Shown piece after piece: positions 45,166 to 56,165 of a DNA stretch of 64,000 bases. The position numbers were made by a program, and so were the translations under genes. Source of the DNA: Humulus lupulus (taxonomy: Eukaryota; Streptophyta; Magnoliopsida; Rosales; Cannabaceae); contig NC_084802.1 in assembly GCF_963169125.1 (NCBI RefSeq), forward strand, positions 23,467,107-23,531,106. Direction: 5' to 3'. The notes beneath the pieces are model-generated. The model was given only the letters and a program-made list of their open reading frames with translations, was not told where the DNA came from and searched no databases. Positions within the stretch are counted from its first letter, which is position 1, and the number at the start of each line of letters is the position of its first letter.

Positions 45166-47371
45166 ATATAACCATCCTTAGGACTGGCCAAGCGTACCTG
45201 GCGCTTTATTTTCTAAGCGACCATAGTGTCTGTCAAGCGTATAACACGCTCCTAGATAGACCTAACCATATCGGCCTCCGCTCAGTGTGCTATTGCCGCT
45301 CTTGACTTATAAGTCATGCCTTTCGTCCAGCGCTCCTCGCACTGCTGCCGCCCTTGACTTATAAGTCAAGCCTTTCAATTAGGTAACATAGATAAGAATA
45401 CATCATATATCACAAGTATGCACAACACAATTAACATGTCTAATAAAACTTTCCAAGCATGGTCTTAACCATGTTCAATAACCAGGCTAAGCCCTAATCA
45501 CATATATCACGTACTGGGTACAATTTTCTTACTTTTGGTCCAAGCACTAGCTAAATAAAAGTGACCCTCGAGCACTATCCCCTTTTGAGCTCTAGCAGTA
45601 CCCTAGTCACAACCATAATAAATGATATCCATCTATATCGAATAAATAAAGGCTTTCGGGCCGAGTCCTAGCCTCTGGGACCTCGAATTCTACTAAATCG
45701 AGTAGTAGAATCATTCCTAACTAGCACCACGGCGCACCCCTGAAGGTTTGTGGTGTCCTCCAAGTCAGAGAGCCCCTGAAGATATCTCCCTGGACACGCA
45801 CCGCGACGCCAAAATGATTCAGAGAACCACCCTAGCCTCTTAGTTCGTGCGGGTCGTGGCGCTCCATGAACAGCGCTGCGCTTAACCCCCGCGAACCCAG
45901 ATTTTCAAAGCTTTTCTCCAAGAAAAATTTCACATCATTCACCCCAAATAATAAACAAGCTCAGAATTGAGTCCCGAAACATCATTAATAAACTATAAAC
46001 ATCAAAACCCAACCTTTAAACTTAACAAAATATCAACCAAACTTAGAATCCTAACTTTGAGTTCAAAACTCAATAACACAAAACCAAGCCAGCAATTCAC
46101 CAAAAACATAGTGTTATTCTTACCTGAATTGAGTAAATACGAACTCAAGCTACTTCCTAACCCAATTCACAGCTTTAATCTCCTTCAATTCCCAAACTAA
46201 TCTCTCAAAAGGAAACTAAAGCTCCAACCAAGCTAAGGGAGAGAGAGAACGAAAGAGAGAAAAAGAGAATGAGCTGAGAGTTTAACTTGTTCCCTTCTGA
46301 TAGCTTCTACTAGCCTTAGTCTATCCAAGGTTAGGGAAAAGACTACAACACCCCTAACCTTTACTTAATTCTTTAATCCCCTCAAGGGCAAAATGGTCAT
46401 TTTCCACCATTTCCCGCAAATCTCAATTAACACCTCATGATTACCAAATTAATTATGATATTCCCAAGTAATCACCAAATAAATTCCCATTACCCAATAA
46501 ATCTCAATAATGTACTATATTACCACAATACCCCTAGGCTCACCCTGAGCCGAGTATTGGACCCCGTTGTGACTAAATCACTAACTTGCTCACTAGGATC
46601 GTCTTGTGTCGAATAACTCAAACATATCCACATAATAATGTGGTCCCAGTCATAAAACACATATATTTACAAATATACCATCAATGGGCCAAAATTATGA
46701 AAATACCCTTCTAATAAGAAACGGGCCCACATGCATATTCACTACAAGAAAAAAGGGCTTTTACTTCGGTTTTTATGCTGGATTCACTTCGGTTTTCGCT
46801 TAAATTCGCAACCACAGTAGTTCGGCGAGAAGTAAAAAGTATATAAAAACCAAAGTGAAATATAGGCTTTCTACTTCGGTTATCAGGTAAAAACTGAAGT
46901 AGAAAGTGGGGATTCTACTTCGGTTTTTACATAATAACCGAAATAGAAAGTTATCTACACTATCTTGCTGGGCACTTTCTACTTTGGTTATTATGTAAAA
47001 ACCGAAGTAGAATCCCCACTTTCTATGTCGGTTTTTACATAATAACCAAAGTAGAAAGCCCCTCCCTATTTTTTTTGGAATAATTATTTCTGATTATTTT
47101 AAAATGGCCCAATTCTTAATTTATATATATTTTTCTTGCACTGCTTTTTTTTATATGGTCTAATTATATGAATTTATAGTTGTATATATTTTTGCAATTG
47201 GAATTAGTTATGAAATTTGTTTGAATAAAAATATGCTAACTTTTATTAATTAGAAATGTCATACACAAGCATAAATACAAAGTACTTAAGTAAGATAGCT
47301 AGCCTTAACATTAATATATTTACATAAAAGTAAACTTAGAACTAAACGAACTCATAAAAAAAATTGGCTTA

Positions 47372-47713
47372 TTAATCAATGTATGTCCTCAATCGACCTA
47401 ACCATTCGTGTTGGATTTGCAAGAGGTCTGCAATCTCACAATATTCATTCTTCCCATCAAACTGTAAAATTTATATATATATATATCAATTAATTAATAA
47501 CAACATTGATTACTTTATAGGTTATCTATACCAAAATAAGTTATGAAAAAATAAATTTATTTTTTCTTTTAGGGTTTCTATTGCATTTGATGCCGGTACA
47601 AGATCTCTAATGTACTTCAACACATAAAAACCACATTCATGATTTTGTGGTTGTTTTGGACATGCAACATTGAATAACTTTGTAGGATTGTCGAGTAATT
47701 CATTGGAAGAAGC
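47372..47713 (-). pseudogene. C-terminal remnant of a CACTA-borne Ulp1-like (C48) cysteine peptidase
   Basis: Two exons are visible on the minus strand. The first (47713 to about 47565, after acceptor ATTATAAG) encodes FNVACPKQPQNHECGFYVLK and YIRDLVPASN. The second (47461-47372, after acceptor ATTTTACAG) encodes YCEIADLLQIQHEWLGRLRT and stops at YID. The ECGFYV block matches the catalytic Cys region of Ulp1-type SUMO peptidases that many plant CACTA elements carry. The catalytic His/Asp part is missing and the donor between the exons is unclear, so it is a fragment. Confidence 0.72.
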
Positions 47714-47779
47714 CTTATAATATGCACAATATAAAAAGAAAAATTACAAAATCAATACACAGACGAATTACCTATAACA

Positions 47780-48090
47780 TCAATAAAAACAAACACAATA
47801 GTCAAGCATAGATGAATCCATCATTATTAGGTTCTAGTCTTATAAAATTTAAAAAAAAATCGAAAGAGTTTCCTCTGTTTCTATAGCATACCGTAATTTC
47901 ATAATTACATATAAAATCAATACAAACAAACACAATAATCAAGCATAGATGAATCCTTCATTATTAGGTTCTATTCTTATAAATTTTTAAAAAAATTCGG
48001 CAGAGTATCCTCTGTTTCTATAACATAACGCAATTTCATAATTACCTATAAAAGAAACATAAACAAACACAATAATCAACAGAAATGAAT
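47780..48090. repeat. Tandem duplication of about 137 bases inside the CACTA element
   Basis: Two full units and a partial third share AAACACAATARTCAAGCATA, GATGAATCC, ATTATTAGGTTCT and TCCTCTGTTTCTATA. They are non-coding. Confidence 0.75.
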
Positions 48091-49289
48091 CCATGCTTAT
48101 ATCATCACAGCATGCAAATTTCTCAGAGCCTACTTCACTAATTATCAAACGTAACGTTCACTAAATCCAATATGCATGATTTAATTAACCTTATCTTTAT
48201 ACATAAATCTTGTAGTAATATAAATAAAATTAAAAAATTACTAACATTCAATATTACTCTTCAATTCACCCAAAATAAACAACAAAGTCACCACTCAATC
48301 GACGACCCTACTAAAACATTACTTACATAATTAGTAACTACATAATTAATTATCAAACCACTAGATAAAAAAAAACAAATCAAACTAGTTATAGAATCCA
48401 ATGAACAACACTTTGATCATCTTCAAGCTAGTTATTTTTTCAAATATTTAAAAAGCAAATTCACCTTGTCACAATTTCTAAAATTTACTAATATACACAT
48501 ATATTTATAATCAAACAAATTTTTATCATACTATATAAAATAACAAAATAAAAAAATAATTAGAAAAGTTCACAAAATATTACTAAATCTAATTATAAAA
48601 TTCGGAATAATATAAAGAAAATAACTCAAACAAAGTTTGTAGGATCAAACCTATTTATTGATGATTGAAATAGCTTCGATCACAATTTTGAAACTCAAAC
48701 ACCTATACACATTCAACACAGAACATGAGAACAAAAAAAAATAAACAATTGAAAAAAACATAGAAAAATAAAATATTATCATCAAAACAATGATTTAGTC
48801 ATTCAAACCTGTTTTGAAGCTCAAAAATACCTTACAATGACAAAAATCTGGTCAAAATCCAGCAAGAAACACCAAGAACCCATGAGAAATAATACACACA
48901 GCCAAATGCATTCTTTTCCTCTAAAAAACCAACATAGAAGGATTTCTGGGCTATATTTCAGTTTATAATGAAGGTAAGTTGTAAGAAATGATGAAAAAAA
49001 AAGGTTTGAAAACCAAACCCTCGTCAATCGTATGACCAGAAATGGTGTTTTTGGCTTTTGGGTTTCTGCTTCAGAGAGAGAGATGAGGGAAATGAGGTCA
49101 AAGTGAAGGGGAAAAGGGTTTTAAAAACCCTTTTACTTCGGTTTATATATAAAAACTGAAGTGGAAAGTGGAGTTTCTACTTCGGTTTTTATATATAAAC
49201 CGAAGTAAAAGGGTCTACAAATAACTAAGGGCCCTTTTTGGTACGTTCACTTTTCCACTTCAGTTGTTTCATAAAAACCGAAGTGGAAA

Positions 49290-49307
49290 CCCCCCCCCCC
49301 CCCCCCC
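49290..49307. repeat. Run of 18 C in the CACTA subterminal region
   Basis: An uninterrupted C tract sits next to a GAAGTGGAAA subterminal motif. Its length may be unreliable in sequencing. Confidence 0.9.
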
Positions 49308-49651
49308 TTTTCGGTGTACCAACCAAACACGACCCTCGTCTTATTTCTCTATGTACTTCGTTTTTTATGAAAGTGAAGTAGTAGCCTATTTTTTTAAGCG
49401 CCATTCCCACAAGCGAAGTAAAAGCCCATTTAGAAGCTTTTACTTTTACTTATTGTTTGTATAAAAAACAACGTAGAAGCCTATATTTCTAGTAGTGATT
49501 TAATACACCTAAATATGTAAACACAACCATATTATAATATAACTCACATAATCATGTATCTAATCGCATAAACACATATTTAATCCAATTATTGTCTTCC
49601 TGCCCCCCTAATCAAGACATTAAGCCTTATTAGGGAATTTGAGATGTTACA

Positions 49652-49892
49652 ATAGAGGTGGGCAGTGTTTTATAGTTTTAAAATGTTCTCGGATTAAAAT
49701 TTTTTATTTTTGGTTTGGATTTAAAATGGTTTATAAATGTCATTATTTTTTTTGGTTAACTGTCAAAAATTTTATTTTAAATAATGAGATATCATGCCTA
49801 GTTTTATTTCAATAAATAAGTTTTTCGGTCATTAATGTTTTTCGATTTAAAATAGAATTTTATAAGTAACGTCTCAGGAAATTGGGACGTTA
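49652..49892 (+). repeat. LTR X, 3' end segment
   Basis: AT-rich, ending GGGACGTTACA. The primer site of element X follows directly. Confidence 0.65.
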
Positions 49893-49912
49893 CAATATAG
49901 TATCAGATCATT
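49893..49912 (+). other. Degenerate primer-binding site of element X
   Basis: ATATAGTATCAGATCA is a mutated form of the initiator-Met site TGGTATCAGAGC, seen in good form in element A at 54606. Confidence 0.65.
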
Positions 49913-50149
49913 TCGGTCCTAAAGAGTCTGTGGTAAGCCCTAACATGTAAAGTTCATTACCGAGGACGATCTTGACTCACTGCACTGTAAGTGGTCAAGT
50001 TTACTTATGATAAAATATTGCCTTTTACTATATGCACATTGATGTACTAAATGGTCTCTTATGTAAGGTGATGTCTGTCTAGTGATAACATTTCTTCTTT
50101 AAATCTTGTTGGTGTGGTTCATGACTTAGATAATGCATCTTTGAAGATC

Positions 50150-51402
50150 ATTTAGAGTGGGACGTGGTCGAGGTAGAGGGGTGACTGAGGCAGCACCGCC
50201 CGAACCACCACAAGGATGGGAAGTACGTTTCGCTAGAATGGAAGATACCATTCAAAGGAAGAACGCAAAGATTAATCACTTGAGGCAACAAGCTACGCCA
50301 CCAGCAGTGTTGGTAGAGCCAGCAATTAGATAGCCACTAGTAATAGCGATGGTCCTCGCTACAAATAACATAATGGAACCCCTATTTGAAAGATTTCAAA
50401 TGCAGCACCCACTTATCTATGAGGGGAGTATCGATCCAGTGGAGGCAGAAGAGTAGATCAACATTATGGAAAGGATACTGAACATCATGGGGGTTCAGGG
50501 AATGAACAGGTGGTTTGTGCATCTTATATGTTGAGGAAAGATGCCCGTATTTGGTGGGAAGTAGTGCAACAATCTTGGAATGTAAATATCATGGATTGGA
50601 ATGGGCTTAAGCAAGTCGTCAACAATAAGTATTATAACTCTGCAGTCCTAGTAGCAAATATGGATGAATTTACCAAACTAGTTTAGGGAAATCTCACAGT
50701 TATAGAATATGCACAGAAGTTTGACCGGTTGGCAAAGTTCGCTCAGATTATAGTACCTACTGATAGGGTGCGGGCATATCGTTTTGTGAGAGGTTTGAAA
50801 CTGATGATAGCTCGAGACGTTGAGATTGTTTCTAGAGGTGGGTTTACATATGGCGAGTCACTAGAAATGGTCGTTACTGCAAAAAGAAGTGAAGAAAGAA
50901 TTTGGAAAAATAATGTCGTTAGAATAGATGCAAGAAGAGTGGGGCACCCACTTCTAATGATAACAAAAAGAAAGGCATGAGCAAGCTGGACAGTCTGAAC
51001 ATGACAAACGACCAAAACTAGGCAACGAGCACCATCTTGGTGAAGGTCACAACAGAACCATTCTAGATTGCCCAAAGTGTACCAAACGCCACGTTGGTGA
51101 GTGCTAGACAAGAGCATGTTACAAATGTGGGAAGGAAGAGTGCATAAAGCACAACTGTCCATTGTGGGAGCAGACTAGAAACAAGGAGGAATCAAAGAAA
51201 GACGATAAGCATATTTCGACCAGAGTTTTCACTATCACTCAAATAGAAGCTGAGGCTAGTCCTTCTATCATAACAGGTCAGATTCCTATGGCCAATACCA
51301 TATGTAATGTATTATTTGATTTAGGTGCATCTCACTAATTTATTTCTAGTAGAACTGTAAATCTTGTAAATGCACCTAGTGAACTGTTTAGTAGGGGATT
51401 TG
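50150..51402 (+). pseudogene. Element X gag and start of protease (chromovirus type), truncated
   Basis: Gag is recognisable but shifted several times. Pieces are MQHPLIYEGSIDPVEAEE (about 50400), AKFAQIIVPTDRVRAYRFVR (50732 on) and a zinc-knuckle region CYKCGKEECIKHNCP, in which the His ligand position reads Cys. A protease start follows, with ANTICNVLFDLGASH (active-site Asp-Leu-Gly) and FISSRTVNLV. The frame is cut at 51402, where LTR fragment B begins. It aligns in order with the gag of element A (55108-56165), so both belong to the Tekay/Del-like group. Not functional. Confidence 0.82.
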
Positions 51403-51971
51403 TGTAACATCCCAAATACCCTAATGTGGCTTAGTGCCTAGATTATGGGGTCGGGAGGCAATAATTGTATTAATTGTGTGCTTATGTATTATGAGCATGT
51501 CATTATGTGAATTATATTATAATATAATTATGCTTGCATGTTTACAAATATTAAATATGCATGTGGGCCCATTTCTTATAAGAAGGGCATTTTAGTAATT
51601 TTGACCCGTTGAGGGTATAATTGTAAATATGTGTGTATGACTGAGACCACATTATTATGTGGATATATTTGGGTTATTCGGCACGAGGATATCCTAGTGA
51701 GCAAGTTAGCAGAAAAGTCACAACGGGGTTAAATACCTGGCTCTGGTGAGCCTAGGGGTATTTTGGTACCTTAGCACATTACTAGGGTTTATCGGGTAAT
51801 GAGAGATTAAACGCTTATTATGTGGAGATAGTTGGGGAATTATAGGAACACTCGATGATTTGACGGGAAGTGGCAATTGAATAAATTACCCTTGATGTCA
51901 TCAGAGGATTTAAGATAGTCTTGAGGGCATTTTGGCAAAAAGGGATATCCTTGGTCTTAGGCAGCTGAGAC
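51403..51971 (+). repeat. LTR fragment B (first about 570 bases of an LTR)
   Basis: It starts TGTAACATCCCAAATACC inside the element X protease and matches the start of the antisense LTR (44541-49651, reverse complement) over its whole length. It is cut at 51971 by LTR A. The remainder was not found. Confidence 0.75.
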
Positions 51972-54603
51972 TGTAATGCCCCGAATTTCCTAATAGGGTA
52001 TTGGACCTTGATTAGGAGGCCGGGAGGGCCATAATTGATTTATCATGGTATTAAATAATTATATGCATGTAAATGTGAATTATATTATTATATGATGATA
52101 AATGCATGCATATGGGTGTATTTATAATCATAAGAGCATTTTGGTAAATTGGCCTGTAGAGGGCATATTTGTAAATTGGGTGCATGTTGTAATTTGTGAA
52201 TGTGATTTTATTATTATGGAGATATATTCGAGCTATTCGGCATGAGACGATCCTAGATTATGAGTTAGCGGTTTTGTCATAACGGGGTCAATTATTGGGT
52301 AATAAGAATGTTTATTTGATGATAAATTGGGAGTATTTGAGATCAGGATGGAATTCTGGAAGTTCTGACTATAATGTCCCCGGGGGTGTTTTCGAGACCC
52401 CGAGCCCTAGGTTTTATTTGAGGTTACTTAAGCTTGAAGTAGCTTGTCAGATAAGAATGTACGTTAGAAAATCTCTCTCTCCTTTCCCGATGGCTTATTT
52501 TACCGTTCGAAGCCTTTTTGAAGGAATCTCAAGTTCTAGGAGTCGGAATCAAGCAAGGGCCGAGGCATAGTGATCCTAGGAAAGATTAGAAGCTTCTTAA
52601 CCGACGGATTTGACGGAAAACAACCCAATCAAAGGTAATCTAAGTTTGAAGTTTTGAGTTTCTAAAGTTTTTAAGCTTAGAATTGGACTTTGTGAATTGT
52701 TGAGTTTTTGGTTGGTTTGGACCTTGGGTTTTGAGGGTTATGGAGATTTGGGAAGCTTGGGAACTTTTTTTTGATGATTGGGGAATGTTTGGGTATGGTT
52801 TTGGAAGCTTTGAGAAGTTGAAAACACGTTTGGGAATGGCCCAGGGTTGGGGGCCGCGACCATGTTCTTGGGCGCCGCGGCCCTAGCTCGATGAAGAAGG
52901 AGAGGTGGTTCTGTTTGCTGGGTGCCACGTCCCTTGGTGTTGGGCGCCGCGGTGCTTGCTTCAAGAAATTCTGGGGGCCGCGGCCCAAGGTGCCAGGGCC
53001 GCAGCCCTTGTCCTGTTTTCACCCTGTTTGCTCATTTTGACCCCAGGAACTTATCTATAGGCCTCGGGAGTGCTCCTACTACTTGGATTAGTTTGGATTG
53101 TTGTCCCGGAGGCTAGATTTTGGTTTGGTAACCTATGTTGATCATTTTTATTGATGGTGTCCCATATTTGGTTATGACTAGGTGACCGCTAAGGGCTTAA
53201 ATGTTGATCGTTCTCAAGGGTCGTTCTTATATTGGTTATAGCTCGAATCTGAGGTAAGAAAATTGCACCCTGTGTATATGTGACATGCATGGTTATTCTG
53301 GATGCATGTTGGTTGATTAAATATGACATGCGTGGTTATTATTGGTGCATGTTGGGTGGCTAAACATGATGCATATGATGCACGAGAAACATGTGATTAG
53401 GACATGCTTTATATATTGAGTATAATATTGTTCAGAGCTTGAGCCTCTGTGTTCATGCATGGTCCTAATTGTACTAGTACTTGTTAAGTAAGCATGCTGA
53501 ATGCCTTGTATATGGATATTGGATATGTGATATATGTTTGGTGGCATTGCTTGCTTGTTTATAGCACTGACTAGTCAGGGACACTGACCTAAGAGTCAGA
53601 AATGGCATAGTGTCATGAACGCTGAGCCAAATGAAGATTAGATTTAATCGATATCAGCATTGAATGACTCTATGGCATTAATCCTGGGCCAACCCTAAGG
53701 TCGATGAACTTATAAGCGCTTGGCTAGTCTAAGACTAGTTACTCAGAGCCAGGGCATATGGCCCGGTGACTGTTGTCACATGGCTAGGGAACGATGTTCT
53801 AGGATTATGACTCTAAGGTCATGTGGAAGGTTATGTTGGTGACTATTCACCATACACCTATCCTTGTCAAACTTTATGAAAGGTTCACTTATCAGTTAAG
53901 CCCGAGTGACCCTATCGTCACATGGCTAGAGGGGGCTGTACCCACTTTTGTGACTTTTATGACTGTCACCTATTTGTTTGGTCTGAAAGTCCTAGATGAT
54001 TATTATGATCATTGGTTGATGTATTATACTCAACATTGCGTTTCTATATTGGGGCTAAGAGTCCTGGATGATTATTATGATCATTGGTTGATGTGTTATA
54101 CTCAACATTATGTGGATTTGTTGCCTGCTGGAATAGGGCTATATCTACTAGGCATGTGCCTTATAATTCGATGACATGTTATAACTGTTCATGAGCATAT
54201 TAAGTTTTCTTGCTGGGCTTCGGTTCACGGGTGCTATGTGGTGCAGGTAAAGGCAAAAGAAAGTTTGATCATCCTTGAGTTGGAGAGTTTAGGTGATGTG
54301 TACATATGCAGCTACTCGTCCACCACGACCGAGGTTTGAAGAGGAACTAGGGTTAAACCCTGTTTTGCCGCATAGAACGGCCTGTTGTAAATATTTTCTT
54401 GTAGTAGATTTTGAAATTATAATTTTGGGATCCCAACATATATATTATACGTTCTAACGAAACGTTATATCTTATCCAAAAAATTTAATCCCTAAACCGC
54501 TAATCATACTTAGTTACACGATTTTGGCCAAATGACTCGATTAGCGAGTTTAGCACTGTTTACAAGGCACACCATAACAGTCCTTGGAGTTTAGGGCGTT
54601 ACA
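51972..54603 (+). repeat. 5' LTR of element A
   Basis: It begins TGTAATGCCCCGAATTTCC and ends GGGCGTTACA. It contains a GC-rich block (52850-53010) with repeated GCCGCG(G/A)CC motifs and a 72-base tandem duplication (53988-54115). The block before GTGCAGGTAAAGGCAAA is shared with other LTRs here. Open frames in it are not genes. Confidence 0.85.
53988..54115 (+). repeat. 72-base tandem duplication in LTR A
   Basis: Two units share AGTCCT(A/G)GATGATTATTAT, GATCATTGGTTGATGT and TTATACTCAACATT. They produce a spurious 117-residue open frame. Confidence 0.8.
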
Positions 54604-54625
54604 ACTTGGTATCAGAGTGAGCCAA
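54604..54625 (+). other. Primer-binding site of element A (initiator-Met tRNA type)
   Basis: ACTTGGTATCAGAGTGAGCC follows the LTR. TGGTATCAGAG is the classic complement of plant initiator-Met tRNA. Confidence 0.9.
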
Positions 54626-55107
54626 GGTTTATGGTTCCTGAAGACAAGCTGGGCATGTACACTCATTACTGAAGATAGCTTCACTCATGGAATGGTAACT
54701 ATGTTTGTAGTTATGTGTTTAATTGCTTAAATAGAATGTAAATGCTTTACCTGTACATTGTATTGGGGAGCATGAGATTCTGATAGAGCTTGGCTCTTGA
54801 CTATATGATTATATGCTCCGTGAATATATATATATATGATTGTGATCATATGATTACCTCCTCCATGAATTTATATAAATGTGATATTTGCATGCTGGAG
54901 TTAGAGGTATGGTGTGAATGTTGGAAGAGCAGGGATTATGATTGATGTATGAATGTCATGGGTTTATTTATAGCACTGCAAGTGGTTGATGATTGTGGTG
55001 TGGTAAGATTTATCCCGTGGGGGAAAGCTTTTGATATGCTCATCATGTTTAATGGGTCAAGTTATTGACTGCAGATTCAATCAACAGATTTATATCCAAG
55101 GCAGATT

Positions 55108-56165
55108 ATGAGTCCTGGTGGTGGTTGTACAGGGGCTGGGAGTTACAGCCAGGGTATCAATTCTTCATCTGCACCTATGAATTTTTAGCAGATGGTTACA
55201 GATTTGCAATCAAAGTTGCAGAGGCATGAGGAAGAGATTAGGTGTTTGAAGCAACAGAGGAATCTGTTGGGGAGCACCTCTTCCTTTGCTATGCCAGGAG
55301 TGGCATCAGCTTTAGCTCAGCCTAGGGTTGAGAATAGATGGGAATTCCTCTATGGAAGATTCCAGGAATATTATCCTCCAGTCTTCGAGGGAGGCCTAGA
55401 TCCATTCAAAGCTGAACAATGGATAGGCATGATCAGTTCCATTCTAGATAGTATGGGGCTGGTAGGTCACGATAAAGTGATCTGTGCGACATATGTATTG
55501 CGGGATGATGCCCGGACGTGGTGGGAGGTAGTGTCCCAGACACGAGATACAGCTGTGATGGATTGGAAAGAATTTAGGCAGCTGTTTAATGAGAGTATTA
55601 CTGTGATGCAGCTAAAACTGCTAAGATGAATGAGTTTCTGAATCTCGTTCAAGGAAAGGTATCAGTAGCTGAGTATGTTAATAAATTTGATGGGTTGGCC
55701 AAGTTTTCCTTTGATATGATACCCACAGATATAGCTCGGAAGGAAAGGTTTGTTCAGGGGTTGAATCCTGGAATAGCTCAGGGCATTAGAGTTGCCCCAG
55801 TGCATGAAATCTCTACCTATGCTCAGGTGGTAGAGAAGGCTCTTGCTGTTGAGAGCATAAAAGATGAAAAGAAGAGTGCCAGGGAGCACGAGGCTCAGAT
55901 AGTGATATCTCCACTTATTGGAGCAAGTGAGAATGAAGGATGGAAGACTCGTCCAGTATGCACGCGGTGCAAGAGGCGTCATTTGGGAGAATGCCGAGCA
56001 AGGTCATGTTTCGCTTGTGGAATGGTTGGGCATTTAAAAAAGGATTGCCCATGGCTAAGAGAACTTGAGCAAAAGAGGATAAACAGCTCAATTCCAACTC
56101 GAGTGTTTATTCCAAGGCAGTCAGAGTCTGAGACTGAGACGAGTTCCTCAGGGGTGGCAGGTTAG
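55108..56165 (+). pseudogene. Element A gag with CCHC zinc knuckle
   Basis: Translation starts MSPGGGCTGAGSYSQG, with a stop near 55188. The gag core has FEGGLDPFKAEQWIGMISSI and LRDDARTWWEVVSQTRD. A frameshift near 55620 joins two open frames (to 55629 and from 55626). The second contains VQGKVSVAEYVNKFDGLAKF and a canonical zinc knuckle CFACGMVGHLKKDCP (CX2CX4HX4C) near 55998-56050. This order is typical of chromovirus Gag. One stop and one shift are the only obvious lesions, so gag is far better preserved than pol behind it. Confidence 0.9.

Larger units (their letters stand above)
46740..49497 (-). mobile_element. CACTA (En/Spm) DNA transposon, 2.76 kb, non-autonomous
   Basis: The left end is CACTACAAGAAAAAAGGGC (46740) and the right end CCTATATTTCTAGTAGTG (to 49497). 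The 3-bp duplication ATT at 46737-46739 and 49498-49500 is perfect. Subterminal regions carry many direct and inverted copies of TACTTCGGTTTTTAT-like motifs (46760-47065 and 49125-49470), the binding-site pattern of CACTA transposases. The interior has only the end of an Ulp1-like peptidase gene and no transposase. It interrupts the antisense LTR. Confidence 0.95.
44541..49651 (-). mobile_element. Antisense solo-type LTR (about 2.35 kb) split by a CACTA element
   Basis: On the minus strand it begins TGTAACATCTCAAATTCCCT (49651) and ends GGGCGCTACA (44541). Its first 500 bases match LTR fragment B (51403-51971) closely. Examples are AATATGCATGTGGGCCC, ACCACATTATTATGTGGATA and GTGAGCAAGTTAG. 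No internal region is attached, so it behaves as a solo LTR. Flanking pentamers ATAAT and ATAGA share only the first three bases, so the target duplication is uncertain. Confidence 0.75.
29051..49892 (+). mobile_element. LTR X (about 3.05 kb, chromovirus-type), split in three by later insertions
   Basis: The LTR starts TGTAATATCC at 29051 and ends GGGACGTTACA at 49892, followed by a degenerate Met-tRNA-type primer site. Its pieces are 29051-29803, 42484-44540 and 49652-49892. The middle piece has the usual LTR features: a GGTAAGAAGAGTGGACATC segment, repeated GTGAGTACAGCACA-type motifs, and a TAGCTCATAGGTACTCTGTG block before GCAGGTAATGGCAAGGA, which also occur in LTR A. The first gap is the Tat-2 insertion (CATTC duplication); the second is an antisense LTR. 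The gag that follows belongs to this element. Its 3' LTR was not found. Confidence 0.72.

Noticed and set aside
45967..46200. 77-residue open frame
   Set aside because: Located inside the antisense LTR, with Asn/Thr/Leu-rich low-complexity translation.
53821..54174. 117-residue open frame
   Set aside because: Lies inside LTR A and is generated by a 72-base tandem duplication.
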